DNA of 64,000 nt from Isachenkonia alkalipeptolytica (GCF_009910325.1 NZ_SUMG01000001.1:124001-188000); one strand, 5' to 3'. Shown: positions 27,588 to 36,429, counted from the first letter of the stretch. A program made the numbers and translations. The notes: generated by a model from the letters alone, not told the origin.

Positions 27588-27616
27588 TTGAAATCTAAAA
27601 GTAATAGGAGTACAAT
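27588..27616 (+). promoter_or_regulatory. Sigma-A promoter of the Mrp operon
   Basis: -35 TTGAAA (27588-27593), 17-nt spacer, -10 TACAAT (27611-27616). Transcription would start near 27623, about 80 nt before mnhE. Confidence 0.7.
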
Positions 27617-27634
27617 AGAATATGACATGAATCG

Positions 27635-27672
27635 AAACCCTTGAATTTCTTAAAAGAGAAGGGTTTTATAAT
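27635..27672 (+). promoter_or_regulatory. Leader hairpin of the Mrp operon, possible attenuator
   Basis: AAACCCTT and AAGGGTTT arms enclose a 16-nt loop and are followed by TATAATAAT. It lies inside the predicted 5' leader. The T-run is short, so whether it terminates transcription is uncertain. Confidence 0.35.
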
Positions 27673-27704
27673 AATCTCATAGAACAGACTAAGAGGTGTG
27701 TACA

Positions 27705-28196
27705 TTGAAAAATCGTATAAAAACTTACAGCTATTATTTTGTTTTGCTTTTTTTATTTTGGATTATTTTATCGCAGCAGTTTACTTTGGAAATTGCACTG
27801 ATCGGTGCAGGGGCCGTAGGGCTGATTATGCTGTATTCCAAAAGTTTATTGTTTTCACCCAAGGAGACGACCCTTTTTAGCCCGGGGAAAATAGTGCTTT
27901 TTGTAAAATTTATTTTCGTTATGCTGATCGAAATATTAAAGTCCAACTGGCAGGTGGCCAAAATTGTCCTTTCTCCTTCCTTACCGATTTCTCCCTCCTT
28001 TGTAAAGGTGAAAAAAACCTTTGAAAAGGATTTTGATAAAGTGATCTTTGGGAATTCCGTAACCTTAACCCCGGGGACCTTGACCGTAGATATCGACGAG
28101 GAAGGATTTCTTGTGCACGCATTAACCAAGGAAGCGGCGGAGGGGCTGGAAGGCAGTATTATCGAAGAATTTGTACGAAAACTGGAGGCGGAGTAA
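27705..28196 (+). CDS. mnhE: Na+/H+ antiporter subunit E (MnhE/MrpE)
   Basis: 163-residue membrane subunit of the Mrp antiporter. Two N-terminal hydrophobic spans, LVEIL-like helix FVMLIEILKSNWQVAKIVL, and the conserved NSVTLTPGTLTVDIDEEGFLVHAL identify MnhE. I take TTG 27705 as start, 6 nt after AGAGGTG; a GTG at 27696 overlaps that site. First gene of a ten-gene operon. Confidence 0.88.
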   Translation: MKNRIKTYSYYFVLLFLFWIILSQQFTLEIALIGAGAVGLIMLYSKSLLFSPKETTLFSPGKIVLFVKFIFVMLIEILKSNWQVAKIVLSPSLPISPSFVKVKKTFEKDFDKVIFGNSVTLTPGTLTVDIDEEGFLVHALTKEAAEGLEGSIIEEFVRKLEAE

Positions 28197-28198
28197 AG

Positions 28199-28465
28199 AT
28201 GATGGAGACTGTTTTTTTAGGTTTTATTATATTTTTAGGGGTCACCATGTTTGTCTGTCTGTACCGAGCCTATGCAGGCCCCACAGCGGCGGATCGTGTG
28301 GTGGCAATTGACGTGATTTCTACTAAAATTGCGGTGCTCATTGCGTTTTTAGCGATACAAACCGGACAGGAAAGCTTTATTGATGTGGCTCTGGTCTATG
28401 CCATGATGGGATTTATTGCAACCATTGCGGTGTCCAAATACTTAGAAAAAGGAAAGCTTTATTAA
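28199..28465 (+). CDS. mnhF: Na+/H+ antiporter subunit F (MnhF/MrpF)
   Basis: 88 residues, three membrane spans. The stretch YRAYAGPTAADRVVAIDVIS (R-GPT-DR) is the MnhF signature. It starts 2 nt after the mnhE stop and 12 nt before mnhG, so it is tightly coupled in the Mrp operon. Confidence 0.92.
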   Translation: MMETVFLGFIIFLGVTMFVCLYRAYAGPTAADRVVAIDVISTKIAVLIAFLAIQTGQESFIDVALVYAMMGFIATIAVSKYLEKGKLY

Positions 28466-28477
28466 GGAGAGGTAGAA

Positions 28478-28777
28478 ATGATCATAAACGCCATTATATT
28501 AATATTGATAGGAAGCAGCGCCTTCTTTTTTGGCGTAGGAACCTTAGGACTTATACGAATGCCCGATACCTATACAAGAATGCATGCCAGCACCAAATGT
28601 GATACTTTGGGAGCGGGTCTTGCCCTATTAGCCCTTGCGGTGTACAGTGGGTTTAGTATAATCAGTGTGAAAAGCATCATTGTAATTGCTTTTATCTGGA
28701 TTACCAATCCTACCGCCGCCCATATTATTGCTAAGGCAAAATACCACAGTGAAAAAAAAGAGGAACTTCAAAAGTAA
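28478..28777 (+). CDS. mnhG: Na+/H+ antiporter subunit G (MnhG/MrpG)
   Basis: 99 residues with three membrane spans. LGLIRMPDTYTRMHASTKCD matches the conserved MnhG motif (R-PD-YTR-HA-TK). AGGAGAGG precedes the ATG. It ends 82 nt before the DUF4040 gene, the widest gap inside the first half of the operon. Confidence 0.92.
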   Translation: MIINAIILILIGSSAFFFGVGTLGLIRMPDTYTRMHASTKCDTLGAGLALLALAVYSGFSIISVKSIIVIAFIWITNPTAAHIIAKAKYHSEKKEELQK

Positions 28778-28859
28778 AATTCAAGAAGAATAATCTAAAT
28801 GTATCTGTAAGAAAATCCTGATGTAAGGATTCTGAAGAGAATCATAAGGAGAGGATCAA

Positions 28860-29099
28860 ATGGAAATCTTAAATGTTATTTTAATACTTTTCCTGATTGT
28901 TTGCGCTTTAGCTGTTGAGCGGACAAAGGACTTGCTTAGTGCCATTATCATTTTCGCATCATACAGTTTGGTAATGGCTATTTTGTGGCTGATACTCATG
29001 GCGCCGGATATTGCCTTGACGGAAGCCGCCATTGGAGCCGGTGTTACTACTATTCTTCTGATTGCCACGGTTTCCAGAATAAGGAGGGTGGAAAAATGA
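28860..29099 (+). CDS. DUF4040 / MbhD-like subunit (detached MrpA segment)
   Basis: 79 residues, three membrane spans. LMAPDIALTEAAIGAGVTTI is the DUF4040 hallmark, which in Bacillus MrpA lies within the C-terminal extension and in archaeal Mbh complexes is the separate subunit MbhD. Its stop overlaps the next start as ATGA. Confidence 0.9.
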   Translation: MEILNVILILFLIVCALAVERTKDLLSAIIIFASYSLVMAILWLILMAPDIALTEAAIGAGVTTILLIATVSRIRRVEK

Positions 29100-29392
29100 A
29101 AAAATTTTTTATACCTCTAGTGTTTTTGGGTCTGCTGGGAATTATGTTTATCAGTGTTATGGAGCTTCCCGCTATCGGAGATCCGGAAAATCCCAGTCAA
29201 AATGAAGTGGCGGATTATTACATCGAGAATGCCATTGATGATACGAAAACCCCCAACACCGTAACAGCAGTTTTAAAATACTACCGAGGGATAGATACCT
29301 TGCTTGAAGCCGGAGTTCTATTTACTTCAATTGTTGCGGTAATATCCGTACTTAGGGGAAATGAAAAAAAAAGAAGTATTAAAGAAGAGTAA
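29096..29392 (+). CDS. MbhE-like subunit (detached MrpA C-terminal segment)
   Basis: 98 residues from ATG 29096, which overlaps the preceding stop and follows AAGGAGGG. An N-terminal membrane helix is followed by an extracytoplasmic loop and then the motif NTVTAVLKYYRGIDTLLEAG, equivalent to the NxVTAIxxDxRxxDTLGE motif of MrpA/MbhE. An upstream in-frame extension to 28985 is antisense in character and lacks a ribosome site. Confidence 0.88.
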   Translation: MKKFFIPLVFLGLLGIMFISVMELPAIGDPENPSQNEVADYYIENAIDDTKTPNTVTAVLKYYRGIDTLLEAGVLFTSIVAVISVLRGNEKKRSIKEE

Positions 29393-29407
29393 AAGGAGCA
29401 CGCATCT

Positions 29408-29830
29408 ATGGACGATTTAATAGTAAAAACCATTATACGCATCGTTACCCCCTTTATTTACTTATACGGCACTTATATTATTTTAAACGCCAGCGCATCA
29501 CCGGGGGGAAGTTTTGCCGGTGGAGCCATTATGGGTTCCGCAATTGTTCTGTATACCATTGTGTTTGGCCTTGCTAAAGCGGAAAAAAAAGTACCGGATC
29601 GCATTGGGAAATTAAAGCGGGAGGTACTGCTTTGTTTTATTTTAATGGCCTTTGTGGTCGTTTTTATGGGTTATGATGTGCTGCAGCTTAGAGAAGCGGG
29701 AGCCTATCAGATCGCTTATGGAGAAAAAGTACAAGTTGAGATGCTTTCTTTGGTAAATATGGGGATTGCTTTCAAAGTTGCGGTAACCCTGATCAGTCTT
29801 TTTCATGTGTTCATTAAGGAGGATCATTAA
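29408..29830 (+). CDS. mnhB: Na+/H+ antiporter subunit B (MnhB/MrpB)
   Basis: 140 residues with four membrane spans. SPGGSFAGGAIMGSAIVLY is the conserved MnhB core (PGGGFxGG), and the N-terminus TIIRIVTPFIYLYGTYIIL also fits. AAAGGAG precedes the ATG. The gene ends 1 nt before the mnhC start codon. Confidence 0.92.
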   Translation: MDDLIVKTIIRIVTPFIYLYGTYIILNASASPGGSFAGGAIMGSAIVLYTIVFGLAKAEKKVPDRIGKLKREVLLCFILMAFVVVFMGYDVLQLREAGAYQIAYGEKVQVEMLSLVNMGIAFKVAVTLISLFHVFIKEDH

Positions 29831-29831
29831 A

Positions 29832-30206
29832 ATGGAGTTTTTGGAAATTATCATGGACCGAATTAATTATTTTGGAGCCGCCACCCTTTTGGTGATAGGG
29901 CTTTATACCGTATTAACCCATCCGAATTTACTCAAAAAAGTTATTGGGCTCAACATTATGGAAACCGCCGTATTTTTGTTTATGGTATCCGTGGGATACG
30001 TTGCGGAAGGTAATGCTCCCATACTTGGTACCGTAAAAGAACCGATCACTGCTTCCTATGTGAATCCTTTACCTACGGCGATGATTCTTACGGGAATTGT
30101 GGTTGCTGTTAGTATTACGGCCTACGCCCTCAGTTTGATTATTAAAATTTATGAAGTATACGGCACCGTTGAGCTGGATGAAATCTTAGAAATGAGGGGG
30201 GAGTAG
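29832..30206 (+). CDS. mnhC: Na+/H+ antiporter subunit C (MnhC/MrpC, NuoK-like)
   Basis: 124 residues, three membrane spans, homologous to complex I NuoK. LIGLNIMETAVFLF-type sequence (VIGLNIMETAVFLFMVSVGY) and DPLPTAMILTGIVV-type sequence (NPLPTAMILTGIVVAVSITA) are diagnostic. I take ATG 29832, preceded by AGGAGGATC; an upstream in-frame start at 29805 falls within mnhB. Confidence 0.92.
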   Translation: MEFLEIIMDRINYFGAATLLVIGLYTVLTHPNLLKKVIGLNIMETAVFLFMVSVGYVAEGNAPILGTVKEPITASYVNPLPTAMILTGIVVAVSITAYALSLIIKIYEVYGTVELDEILEMRGE

Positions 30207-30209
30207 AGG

Positions 30210-31697
30210 ATGGCTTATTTGCAGTTTCCGTTATTGATTCTATTTATACTCCTTTTAGGAGCGGTTATGACCCCTTTGCTGATGAAAAGGTTTAACTTGA
30301 AGGGAAAATATTTTATTCTGACAGTGCTGATAGCAAGTCTATCGCTAAGCGCTTATCTGCTTTTTCAGGTGATGACTCAGGGATCCTACATGTATAATAT
30401 CGGCAACTGGAGTCCCACCATTGGGATACAGTTCAGTGTTGATGAGTTTTCCACCATGATGGTCTTTTTCATCCTTATGATGACCACTTTAGTGGTGATT
30501 TATTCCTTAAGGGACATTGAACATGAAATTTTGCCAAAGCAAATTCCGGTATATTACAGTTTAATATTTTTACTGCTCGTGGGAATGGTGGGGATTACCT
30601 TTACCAATGACCTGTTTAATACATATGTATTTATGGAGATCCTGGCGATGACTTCCTGTGCAATAATTTCCATTAAACGAAAAAAGGAAAACTTTATGGC
30701 GGCCTTTAAGTACTTAATGTTAAACACCTTGGCATCCATCTCTTTTCTTTTCGGTGTGGCTCTTTTATATATGGCCACGGGATACTTAAACATCACGGAG
30801 ATGTCCAATCAGATGGCTATTGCCTGGGAAATGTATCCCACCAATATTTTATTGGCCTTGGGTTTTATGGCGGCGGGACTTGGAATTAAAGCTGCGGTTT
30901 TCCCCTTGCATACCTGGCTTCCCGATGCCCACTCCAGCGCACCGACTCCATCCAGCGCATTGCTTTCCGGCCTTGTGGTAAAGGTCTATATTTTTGTGGC
31001 GATGAAAGTTCTTTTCCGTTTAGTAGGTACGGAAATTATCATCGTTAATTTAGGAGTTCACAATTACATTGCTTATTTTGCTGCTGTGGGAATGATCATG
31101 GGGTCCATATTTGCCATCGGACAAAAAGATATTAAAAGAATGCTCGCCTACTCCAGTGTGGCCCAACTAGGATACATCTTTCTGGGGATCGGTATGGCCA
31201 CGACCCAAGGGCTTAGCGTGTCCCTTTTTCATGTAGTCTCCCACGGATTAATGAAATCCGCATTATTCCTAAGTGCGGGAGCCATCATATATAAAACGGA
31301 AAAACGAAAAATCAACGACTTGTCGGGGATTGGGTATGAAATGCCCTTGACCATGATTGTTTTCAGTATTGCGGCCCTAGGGATGATCGGTATTCCCGGA
31401 ATGAGCGGGTTTATGAGTAAGTGGTATTTAGCCCTGGCGGTTCTCGAGTCCAATCAGCCTTTCTATCTCGTCGTAATTCTATTAAGTAGCTTTCTTAACG
31501 CGGTATATTATCTCCCCATTATTGTAGCGGCTTTCTTAAAGCCCAGGGAAGATGGCAGTGAAGAAATGACTCGGGACGGTATTCCGAGAACCATGACCAT
31601 GCCTATGGTTATCATTGCAGGATTGATTATTTTAGTAGGAATATTCCCTCAAATTCTTATGAATATTATTGAGCGAGCGGTTCCAACTTTCTTGTAG
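30210..31697 (+). CDS. mnhD: Na+/H+ antiporter subunit D (MnhD/MrpD, NuoN/M-like)
   Basis: 495-residue, about 14-helix antiporter-like subunit. The key Glu is in YVFMEILAMTSCA, the Lys/His path in GLGIKAAVFPLHTWLPDAH followed by SSAPTPSSALLSG, and MLAYSSVAQLGYIFLGIG is the discontinuous-helix region. It starts 3 nt after mnhC and ends 17 nt before the first large L-like subunit. Confidence 0.92.
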   Translation: MAYLQFPLLILFILLLGAVMTPLLMKRFNLKGKYFILTVLIASLSLSAYLLFQVMTQGSYMYNIGNWSPTIGIQFSVDEFSTMMVFFILMMTTLVVIYSLRDIEHEILPKQIPVYYSLIFLLLVGMVGITFTNDLFNTYVFMEILAMTSCAIISIKRKKENFMAAFKYLMLNTLASISFLFGVALLYMATGYLNITEMSNQMAIAWEMYPTNILLALGFMAAGLGIKAAVFPLHTWLPDAHSSAPTPSSALLSGLVVKVYIFVAMKVLFRLVGTEIIIVNLGVHNYIAYFAAVGMIMGSIFAIGQKDIKRMLAYSSVAQLGYIFLGIGMATTQGLSVSLFHVVSHGLMKSALFLSAGAIIYKTEKRKINDLSGIGYEMPLTMIVFSIAALGMIGIPGMSGFMSKWYLALAVLESNQPFYLVVILLSSFLNAVYYLPIIVAAFLKPREDGSEEMTRDGIPRTMTMPMVIIAGLIILVGIFPQILMNIIERAVPTFL

Positions 31698-31714
31698 TTT
31701 AGAGGAGGAGAAAC

Positions 31715-33766
31715 ATGAAAGATTTAAATAGTAAACAAAAAGAAAATATTCTGCAACGAATCATAGGTAATCTGGATTCTTTTTGTGTGAACTGTATACT
31801 AGTATTTGTATTGACAATATTTCTCGTTGGGATTTTTATTATTATTACCATGGGAGCGGGTACGGGAACCCAGGGAGAATTTATCTTTGATACGAAGTTT
31901 TCCATCGCCGAGACCTTTGTGAATCTGATCAACAATATTCCTTATCTGCCCTTTATTGCCATATTAATCCCCTTAGTGGGAGGCCCTATTGAGGCCTATT
32001 TTGGAAGAAAGTCGGAAACCCTTAGGGATTCCACTGTTGTAAACTCTACGTTTGTTACTTTTTTAATGATTTTAGCAATGTATCCCCAGGTGGTAGAAGG
32101 CAGTATTGACTATTTTATCCCTGGAGTATTTGGTGTGGGACTGCATTTTACTGTGGATATGCTTGGATTTATTATGGCCATGACCGCAGGGGTTTTGTGG
32201 TTGATGGTAACCATTTATACCCGGGACTATATGAGGATTGAACGGCACCGAAATAGATTCTCCCTATGGATGGCAGTAACCTTTGGAGGAATTCTCGGAA
32301 CCATATTTGCGGGAGATATCTTAACGATGTTTCTTTTCTTTGAGATGATGACCTTAACCTCCTATATGTTGGTGGCCCACAACCAGTCAAAGGAATCCAT
32401 GCTGGCGGGGAACAACTACATCTATATGGGAGTAGCCGGGGGCCTGAGTATTCTTCTTGGAATAATTCTTTTATATGTTTATACCGGGACCTTGGAGTTT
32501 GTACCCCTGGCAGCGGAACTGAACGAGCTGGGCTGGATAAAATACCTGATCACTCTGTTTTTTGTACTGGGATTTGGCGTAAAGGCCGGGATGCTTCCTC
32601 TGCATATTTGGCTGCCTAAGGCTCATCCTGTAGCCCCTACGCCGGCCAGCGCTTTGCTTTCGGGGATTTTAATTAAGGTAGGGGCCTTTGGACTGCTTCG
32701 AATCATTACCAGCTTTTTTATTCCTGATATCACCGCCTTAGGAGAACTGGATCCCACCTTGTGGTCGGTTTCCGAAAACCTGGGAGCAGTAATTATCTGG
32801 GTGGGGATTGCCACCATGACCGTAGGAGTGTTTATGGCGCTTCAGCAGTCCCATATGAAAAAGATGCTGGCGTATCACTCCATCTCTCAAATGGGGTACA
32901 TCGTAATGGGGATCGGGGTGGCAGCCTATCTTGGGGATTACGGCGCCATGGGCTTTACCGGAGCAGTATACCATATTGTAAACCATGCTCTTTTTAAGGG
33001 ACTATTGTTTATGGTAGCGGGATTGGTATATCTACGAACCAGAGAGCAGGACATGTATAAGCTTGGAGGGCTTTGGAAAAAAATGCCCTTTACCGCTTTG
33101 GTTTGTTTGATAGCCGCTTTAGGGATTACAGGAATGCCGGGTTTTAACGGCTTTGCCAGTAAATCCATGCTGCACCATGCCATTATCGAAGCCTATGAAT
33201 ACGGTCATCATTCCTTCCGGTATGCGGAAGTGATGTTTACCATCGTCAGTGCCGGTACTGTATGCTCCTTTATTAAACTTTTCGGTTACGTTTTCCTAGG
33301 AAAAACTCCGGAAAAATACCAAAATATCGAAGGAGATAACGGTATGATGGATATGGCCATGGCAGGACTGGCGATTTTAATCGTGGCCATCGGGCAGGCT
33401 CCCAATTACTTCTTAAATGCCTTTTTAATTCCGTCGGCCCGACAGTTTGTATACGACCCTTATTTTATTGAAAGTTATTTGGTGGATATGAATTTTTTTA
33501 ATTACGCAGATATCTCCATCATGTTTTGGATTTATTTATTCGGTTTCGGAATCTTTTTTATCGGAAGCCGGTATCACTTATTCCACCTGACCATGCCGGA
33601 CTGGATGGATGTAGAGACCACCCTGTACCGACCGATGTATAATCTGGTTTATAAGAATGCAATAAAAATCACCGATCGTTATGAAATGACAATTATTAAG
33701 GAAGATGTTATAATATATACGGTAATTTTGACGGTTGCTCTGATTATTTTGACCCGAATCATATAA
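31715..33766 (+). CDS. MrpA/NuoL-like large antiporter subunit, copy 1
   Basis: 683 residues. Like the N-terminal two-thirds of MrpA and like NuoL, with intact signature residues: Glu in FLFFEMMTLTSYML, Lys in GFGVKAGMLPLHIWLPKAH, then PVAPTPASALLSG and MLAYHSISQMGYIVMGIG. An N-terminal extension of about 65 residues adds one helix (NCILVFVLTIFLVGIFIII). The C-terminal MrpA extension is absent here because it is encoded separately as DUF4040 and MbhE genes. It is strongly similar to the next gene (for example GLWKKMP and GITGMPGFNGFASKS), so the two are duplicates. Confidence 0.9.
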   Translation: MKDLNSKQKENILQRIIGNLDSFCVNCILVFVLTIFLVGIFIIITMGAGTGTQGEFIFDTKFSIAETFVNLINNIPYLPFIAILIPLVGGPIEAYFGRKSETLRDSTVVNSTFVTFLMILAMYPQVVEGSIDYFIPGVFGVGLHFTVDMLGFIMAMTAGVLWLMVTIYTRDYMRIERHRNRFSLWMAVTFGGILGTIFAGDILTMFLFFEMMTLTSYMLVAHNQSKESMLAGNNYIYMGVAGGLSILLGIILLYVYTGTLEFVPLAAELNELGWIKYLITLFFVLGFGVKAGMLPLHIWLPKAHPVAPTPASALLSGILIKVGAFGLLRIITSFFIPDITALGELDPTLWSVSENLGAVIIWVGIATMTVGVFMALQQSHMKKMLAYHSISQMGYIVMGIGVAAYLGDYGAMGFTGAVYHIVNHALFKGLLFMVAGLVYLRTREQDMYKLGGLWKKMPFTALVCLIAALGITGMPGFNGFASKSMLHHAIIEAYEYGHHSFRYAEVMFTIVSAGTVCSFIKLFGYVFLGKTPEKYQNIEGDNGMMDMAMAGLAILIVAIGQAPNYFLNAFLIPSARQFVYDPYFIESYLVDMNFFNYADISIMFWIYLFGFGIFFIGSRYHLFHLTMPDWMDVETTLYRPMYNLVYKNAIKITDRYEMTIIKEDVIIYTVILTVALIILTRII

Positions 33767-33770
33767 AATG

Positions 33771-33815
33771 AGAGCTCTTGCTGATCCTTCTGCTTAAGGA
33801 AGCAGGAGCTTTTAT
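33771..33815 (+). terminator. Hairpin between the two large Mrp subunits
   Basis: AGCTCTTGCT and AGCAGGAGCT arms (one G-U pair) around an 18-nt loop, followed by TTTTATC. It may be a partial terminator that lowers expression of the second copy relative to the first, or an RNA-stability element. Confidence 0.5.
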
Positions 33816-33836
33816 CATAGGAAAGGATGAATAGCA

Positions 33837-35672
33837 TTGGATATTATTTCAAGAGGAATCATTCAAGTATGGATGCCTGCATCGATTGTCCTTTTTATTG
33901 TTCTGGAATTACTGATAATTCCGTCAATAGGAGATAAGGAACGAAAAATTCGACGAAATGTGGTAAAAGTTTTTGTACTCCTCACCACGATTTTTATGAT
34001 TCTGATCTTCAATGAAGTCCAACGGGCCCCTGTGGTCTATGAAATCGGAAATGTATTCGGTATGGGAGCCATATTTCGTATTGATATGCTCAACTACGTA
34101 TTTATTATTTTAACGGGAATTGTATGGTTGGCCCTGGGGATTTACAGTTTGGAAGACATCAACTATGTTTTCTACACCTTAACCTACTTTGCTATTATCG
34201 GAACCCTGATGGCTGGCGACCTTTTGAGCTTTTTCCTATTCTTTGAGGCCATGACCTTTATTTCCTATGCCTTGATGGTTTATCACAGGGGGGAAGACCA
34301 GTTAGAGGCGGGAAAAGTTTATATTTACATGGGAATTATCGGAGGGCTATCCATACTAAGCGGAATTTTAATGCTCTCCGCCTATACGGGAAGCTTTGAA
34401 TGGAGCCCCCTCGCCGTACAGTTTAGCGAAATGGGACCGATCAAATATATTATTGCAGCTTTCTTAATTGGAGGTTTCGGTATCAAAGCGGGGATGGTAC
34501 CCTTTCATTTCTGGATGCCTAAGGTGTACGAAGGTGGACCGATTTCTGTGGTGGCACTATCTTCCGGGATTCTGATCAAGATCGGTGCCTACGGAATTCT
34601 TCGGGTGGTCTCCGTGGTATTTTCCGTTACGGACAGTGCCCGACTCAGCTCAGTGGAACTTTTATGGCAGGTCTCAAGAAACATTGGCGCTGTGGTTATT
34701 TGGATCGGAATCATAACTATGGTGGTAGGCGTTTTTATGGCCCTGCAGCAGGGTAATATGAAACGGATGCTGGCTTATCACAGTGTGAGTCAAATGGGTT
34801 ATATGATCATGGGAATAGGAGTTGCAGGATATTTAGGTTATGAAGGAGCTATGGGCTTTGCCGGTGCCGTCTTCCATATGATCAATCACGCCTTCTTTAA
34901 GGTGATTCTCTTTATGGTGGCAGGATTGGTATTCCTTCGTACTCGGGAATGGAACATGTACAAGCTCGGGGGTCTTTGGAAAAAGATGCCTCTTACTGCC
35001 CTACTGTGTTTAATAGCGGTCTTTGGTATTACTGGGATGCCAGGCTTTAATGGTTTTGCCAGCAAGTCCGTGCTTCACCATGCCATTGATGAGGCCTATC
35101 TCTACGGTCATGAGGTTTTTCGTTATGCAGAGCTCCTTTTTGTCATTGTCAGTGCGGGAACCGTATGCTCTTTCCTCAAGTTCTTCGGATACATCTTCCT
35201 GGGAGACCTTGCCCCTGAATATGAAAAAATTGAGGGAGACCATTATCGTATGAATGGGGCCATGGGAATTCTTGCCTTCTTTGTGATCGCCATCGGTCTA
35301 AATCCTTCCTTTTTCTTCGAGGGTTACTTGATTCCTGCGGCAAGCAGCTTTACCTACAGCCCGGAGTTTATTCAAAGTTATTTAGTGGGGCTGGAGTTTT
35401 TCGGGGCTGATGAAATTGTAGACTTCCTGGGAGTTTATATTATCGGATTCGGTATGTTTGTAGTGGGTGTGAAATTTCATTTATTCAGTCTGCCGTTGCC
35501 GAAATGGATTAATGCGGAACGTTTCATATATAAACCGGTTACTGTGGTGTGTGAAAAGTTCCCTAATTTTTGCGTGCAACAATTTGAAAAACGGATTATT
35601 TTTGGAGATGTGGTCATTTACGCCGTTTTATTAACGGTGATTTTAGGAATGTTAATTGTTTTTGGAATTTAA
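33837..35672 (+). CDS. MrpA/NuoL-like large antiporter subunit, diverged copy 2
   Basis: 611 residues from TTG 33837 (GAAAGGA about 9 nt upstream). Closely related to the preceding gene along most of its length (MLAYHSVSQMGYMIMGIG, GLWKKMP, GMPGFNGFASKS). It keeps the Glu in FLFFEAMTFISYAL and the Lys in GFGIKAGMVPFHFWMPK, but the following AH and APTPASALLSG of copy 1 read VY and GGPISVVALSSG. Lost His and altered loop hint at a different ion path or an assembly role. Last gene of the Mrp operon. Confidence 0.88.
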   Translation: MDIISRGIIQVWMPASIVLFIVLELLIIPSIGDKERKIRRNVVKVFVLLTTIFMILIFNEVQRAPVVYEIGNVFGMGAIFRIDMLNYVFIILTGIVWLALGIYSLEDINYVFYTLTYFAIIGTLMAGDLLSFFLFFEAMTFISYALMVYHRGEDQLEAGKVYIYMGIIGGLSILSGILMLSAYTGSFEWSPLAVQFSEMGPIKYIIAAFLIGGFGIKAGMVPFHFWMPKVYEGGPISVVALSSGILIKIGAYGILRVVSVVFSVTDSARLSSVELLWQVSRNIGAVVIWIGIITMVVGVFMALQQGNMKRMLAYHSVSQMGYMIMGIGVAGYLGYEGAMGFAGAVFHMINHAFFKVILFMVAGLVFLRTREWNMYKLGGLWKKMPLTALLCLIAVFGITGMPGFNGFASKSVLHHAIDEAYLYGHEVFRYAELLFVIVSAGTVCSFLKFFGYIFLGDLAPEYEKIEGDHYRMNGAMGILAFFVIAIGLNPSFFFEGYLIPAASSFTYSPEFIQSYLVGLEFFGADEIVDFLGVYIIGFGMFVVGVKFHLFSLPLPKWINAERFIYKPVTVVCEKFPNFCVQQFEKRIIFGDVVIYAVLLTVILGMLIVFGI

Positions 35673-35757
35673 GCAGGATATTTTAAGGAATTGGCGAATA
35701 ATAAATTAAGACCTTCTAAAAGAAAAATACAAGGGAGTAGTTATAAGGGGATAAGCC

Positions 35758-36429
35758 ATGATAAATTTTATAAAAAATAAAGCTTTCGAAAAAACCCATA
35801 AAATTGAGATTGATGAAAAAATTCTGGACCCGAAAAACATCAAACAATTTTTTAATGAATCTAAATGCCATCAAACCATTAAAACCTATGGAAATCAAAG
35901 GACGAAAAAACTCCAGGGGGAATTGTACAACAAAGAAAAAGAGATTCGGGATATGGAAGGCAAACTGCAAAAGAAATATGAGGATAAAGATCAACTGATT
36001 AACCGAATTATTGCCCTTTCTCATGAAATCAATTCCGAAGACAGGGGATCCTTGACCAAGGAATTGGAAAAAGCAAAAATAGACATTGAGAATGTGAAAG
36101 AAGAAATCGAAAAATTTAAAAGTGATTTGGAAGAAAAACAGATTTTACTAAAAGACATCCAAAAAAAACTCTATAAAGTGATGGCGGAAATTTCTTACAC
36201 CCGATTTTTACACGAGCGACAAAAACTTTCCAAGGTTCAAAAAAATATCAGGGGCCTACGAAAAAAACTGGACGGTATGCGGACAGAAAAAGAGGGGATT
36301 GAAGAAAAGCTGAATGATTTATACCACATGCTTCATGGAGTTATGGGCCATCAACAGATGGAGCAAATGGACCTGACTTTTTTAAAGGACTTCAGTGAAG
36401 AAGAAGAAGAGGTGAAGGATAATGGTTAG
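35758..36429 (+). CDS. Coiled-coil protein of unknown function
   Basis: 223 residues, no membrane segment. Residues about 50-195 are a long heptad-like, Lys/Glu-rich region (KEKEIRDMEGKLQKKYEDKD, VKEEIEKFKSDLEEKQILL), consistent with an extended coiled coil; the tail is acidic (EEEEEVKD). Its end overlaps the acpS start by 8 nt, so the two are coupled. I recognise no family. Confidence 0.7.
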   Translation: MINFIKNKAFEKTHKIEIDEKILDPKNIKQFFNESKCHQTIKTYGNQRTKKLQGELYNKEKEIRDMEGKLQKKYEDKDQLINRIIALSHEINSEDRGSLTKELEKAKIDIENVKEEIEKFKSDLEEKQILLKDIQKKLYKVMAEISYTRFLHERQKLSKVQKNIRGLRKKLDGMRTEKEGIEEKLNDLYHMLHGVMGHQQMEQMDLTFLKDFSEEEEEVKDNG

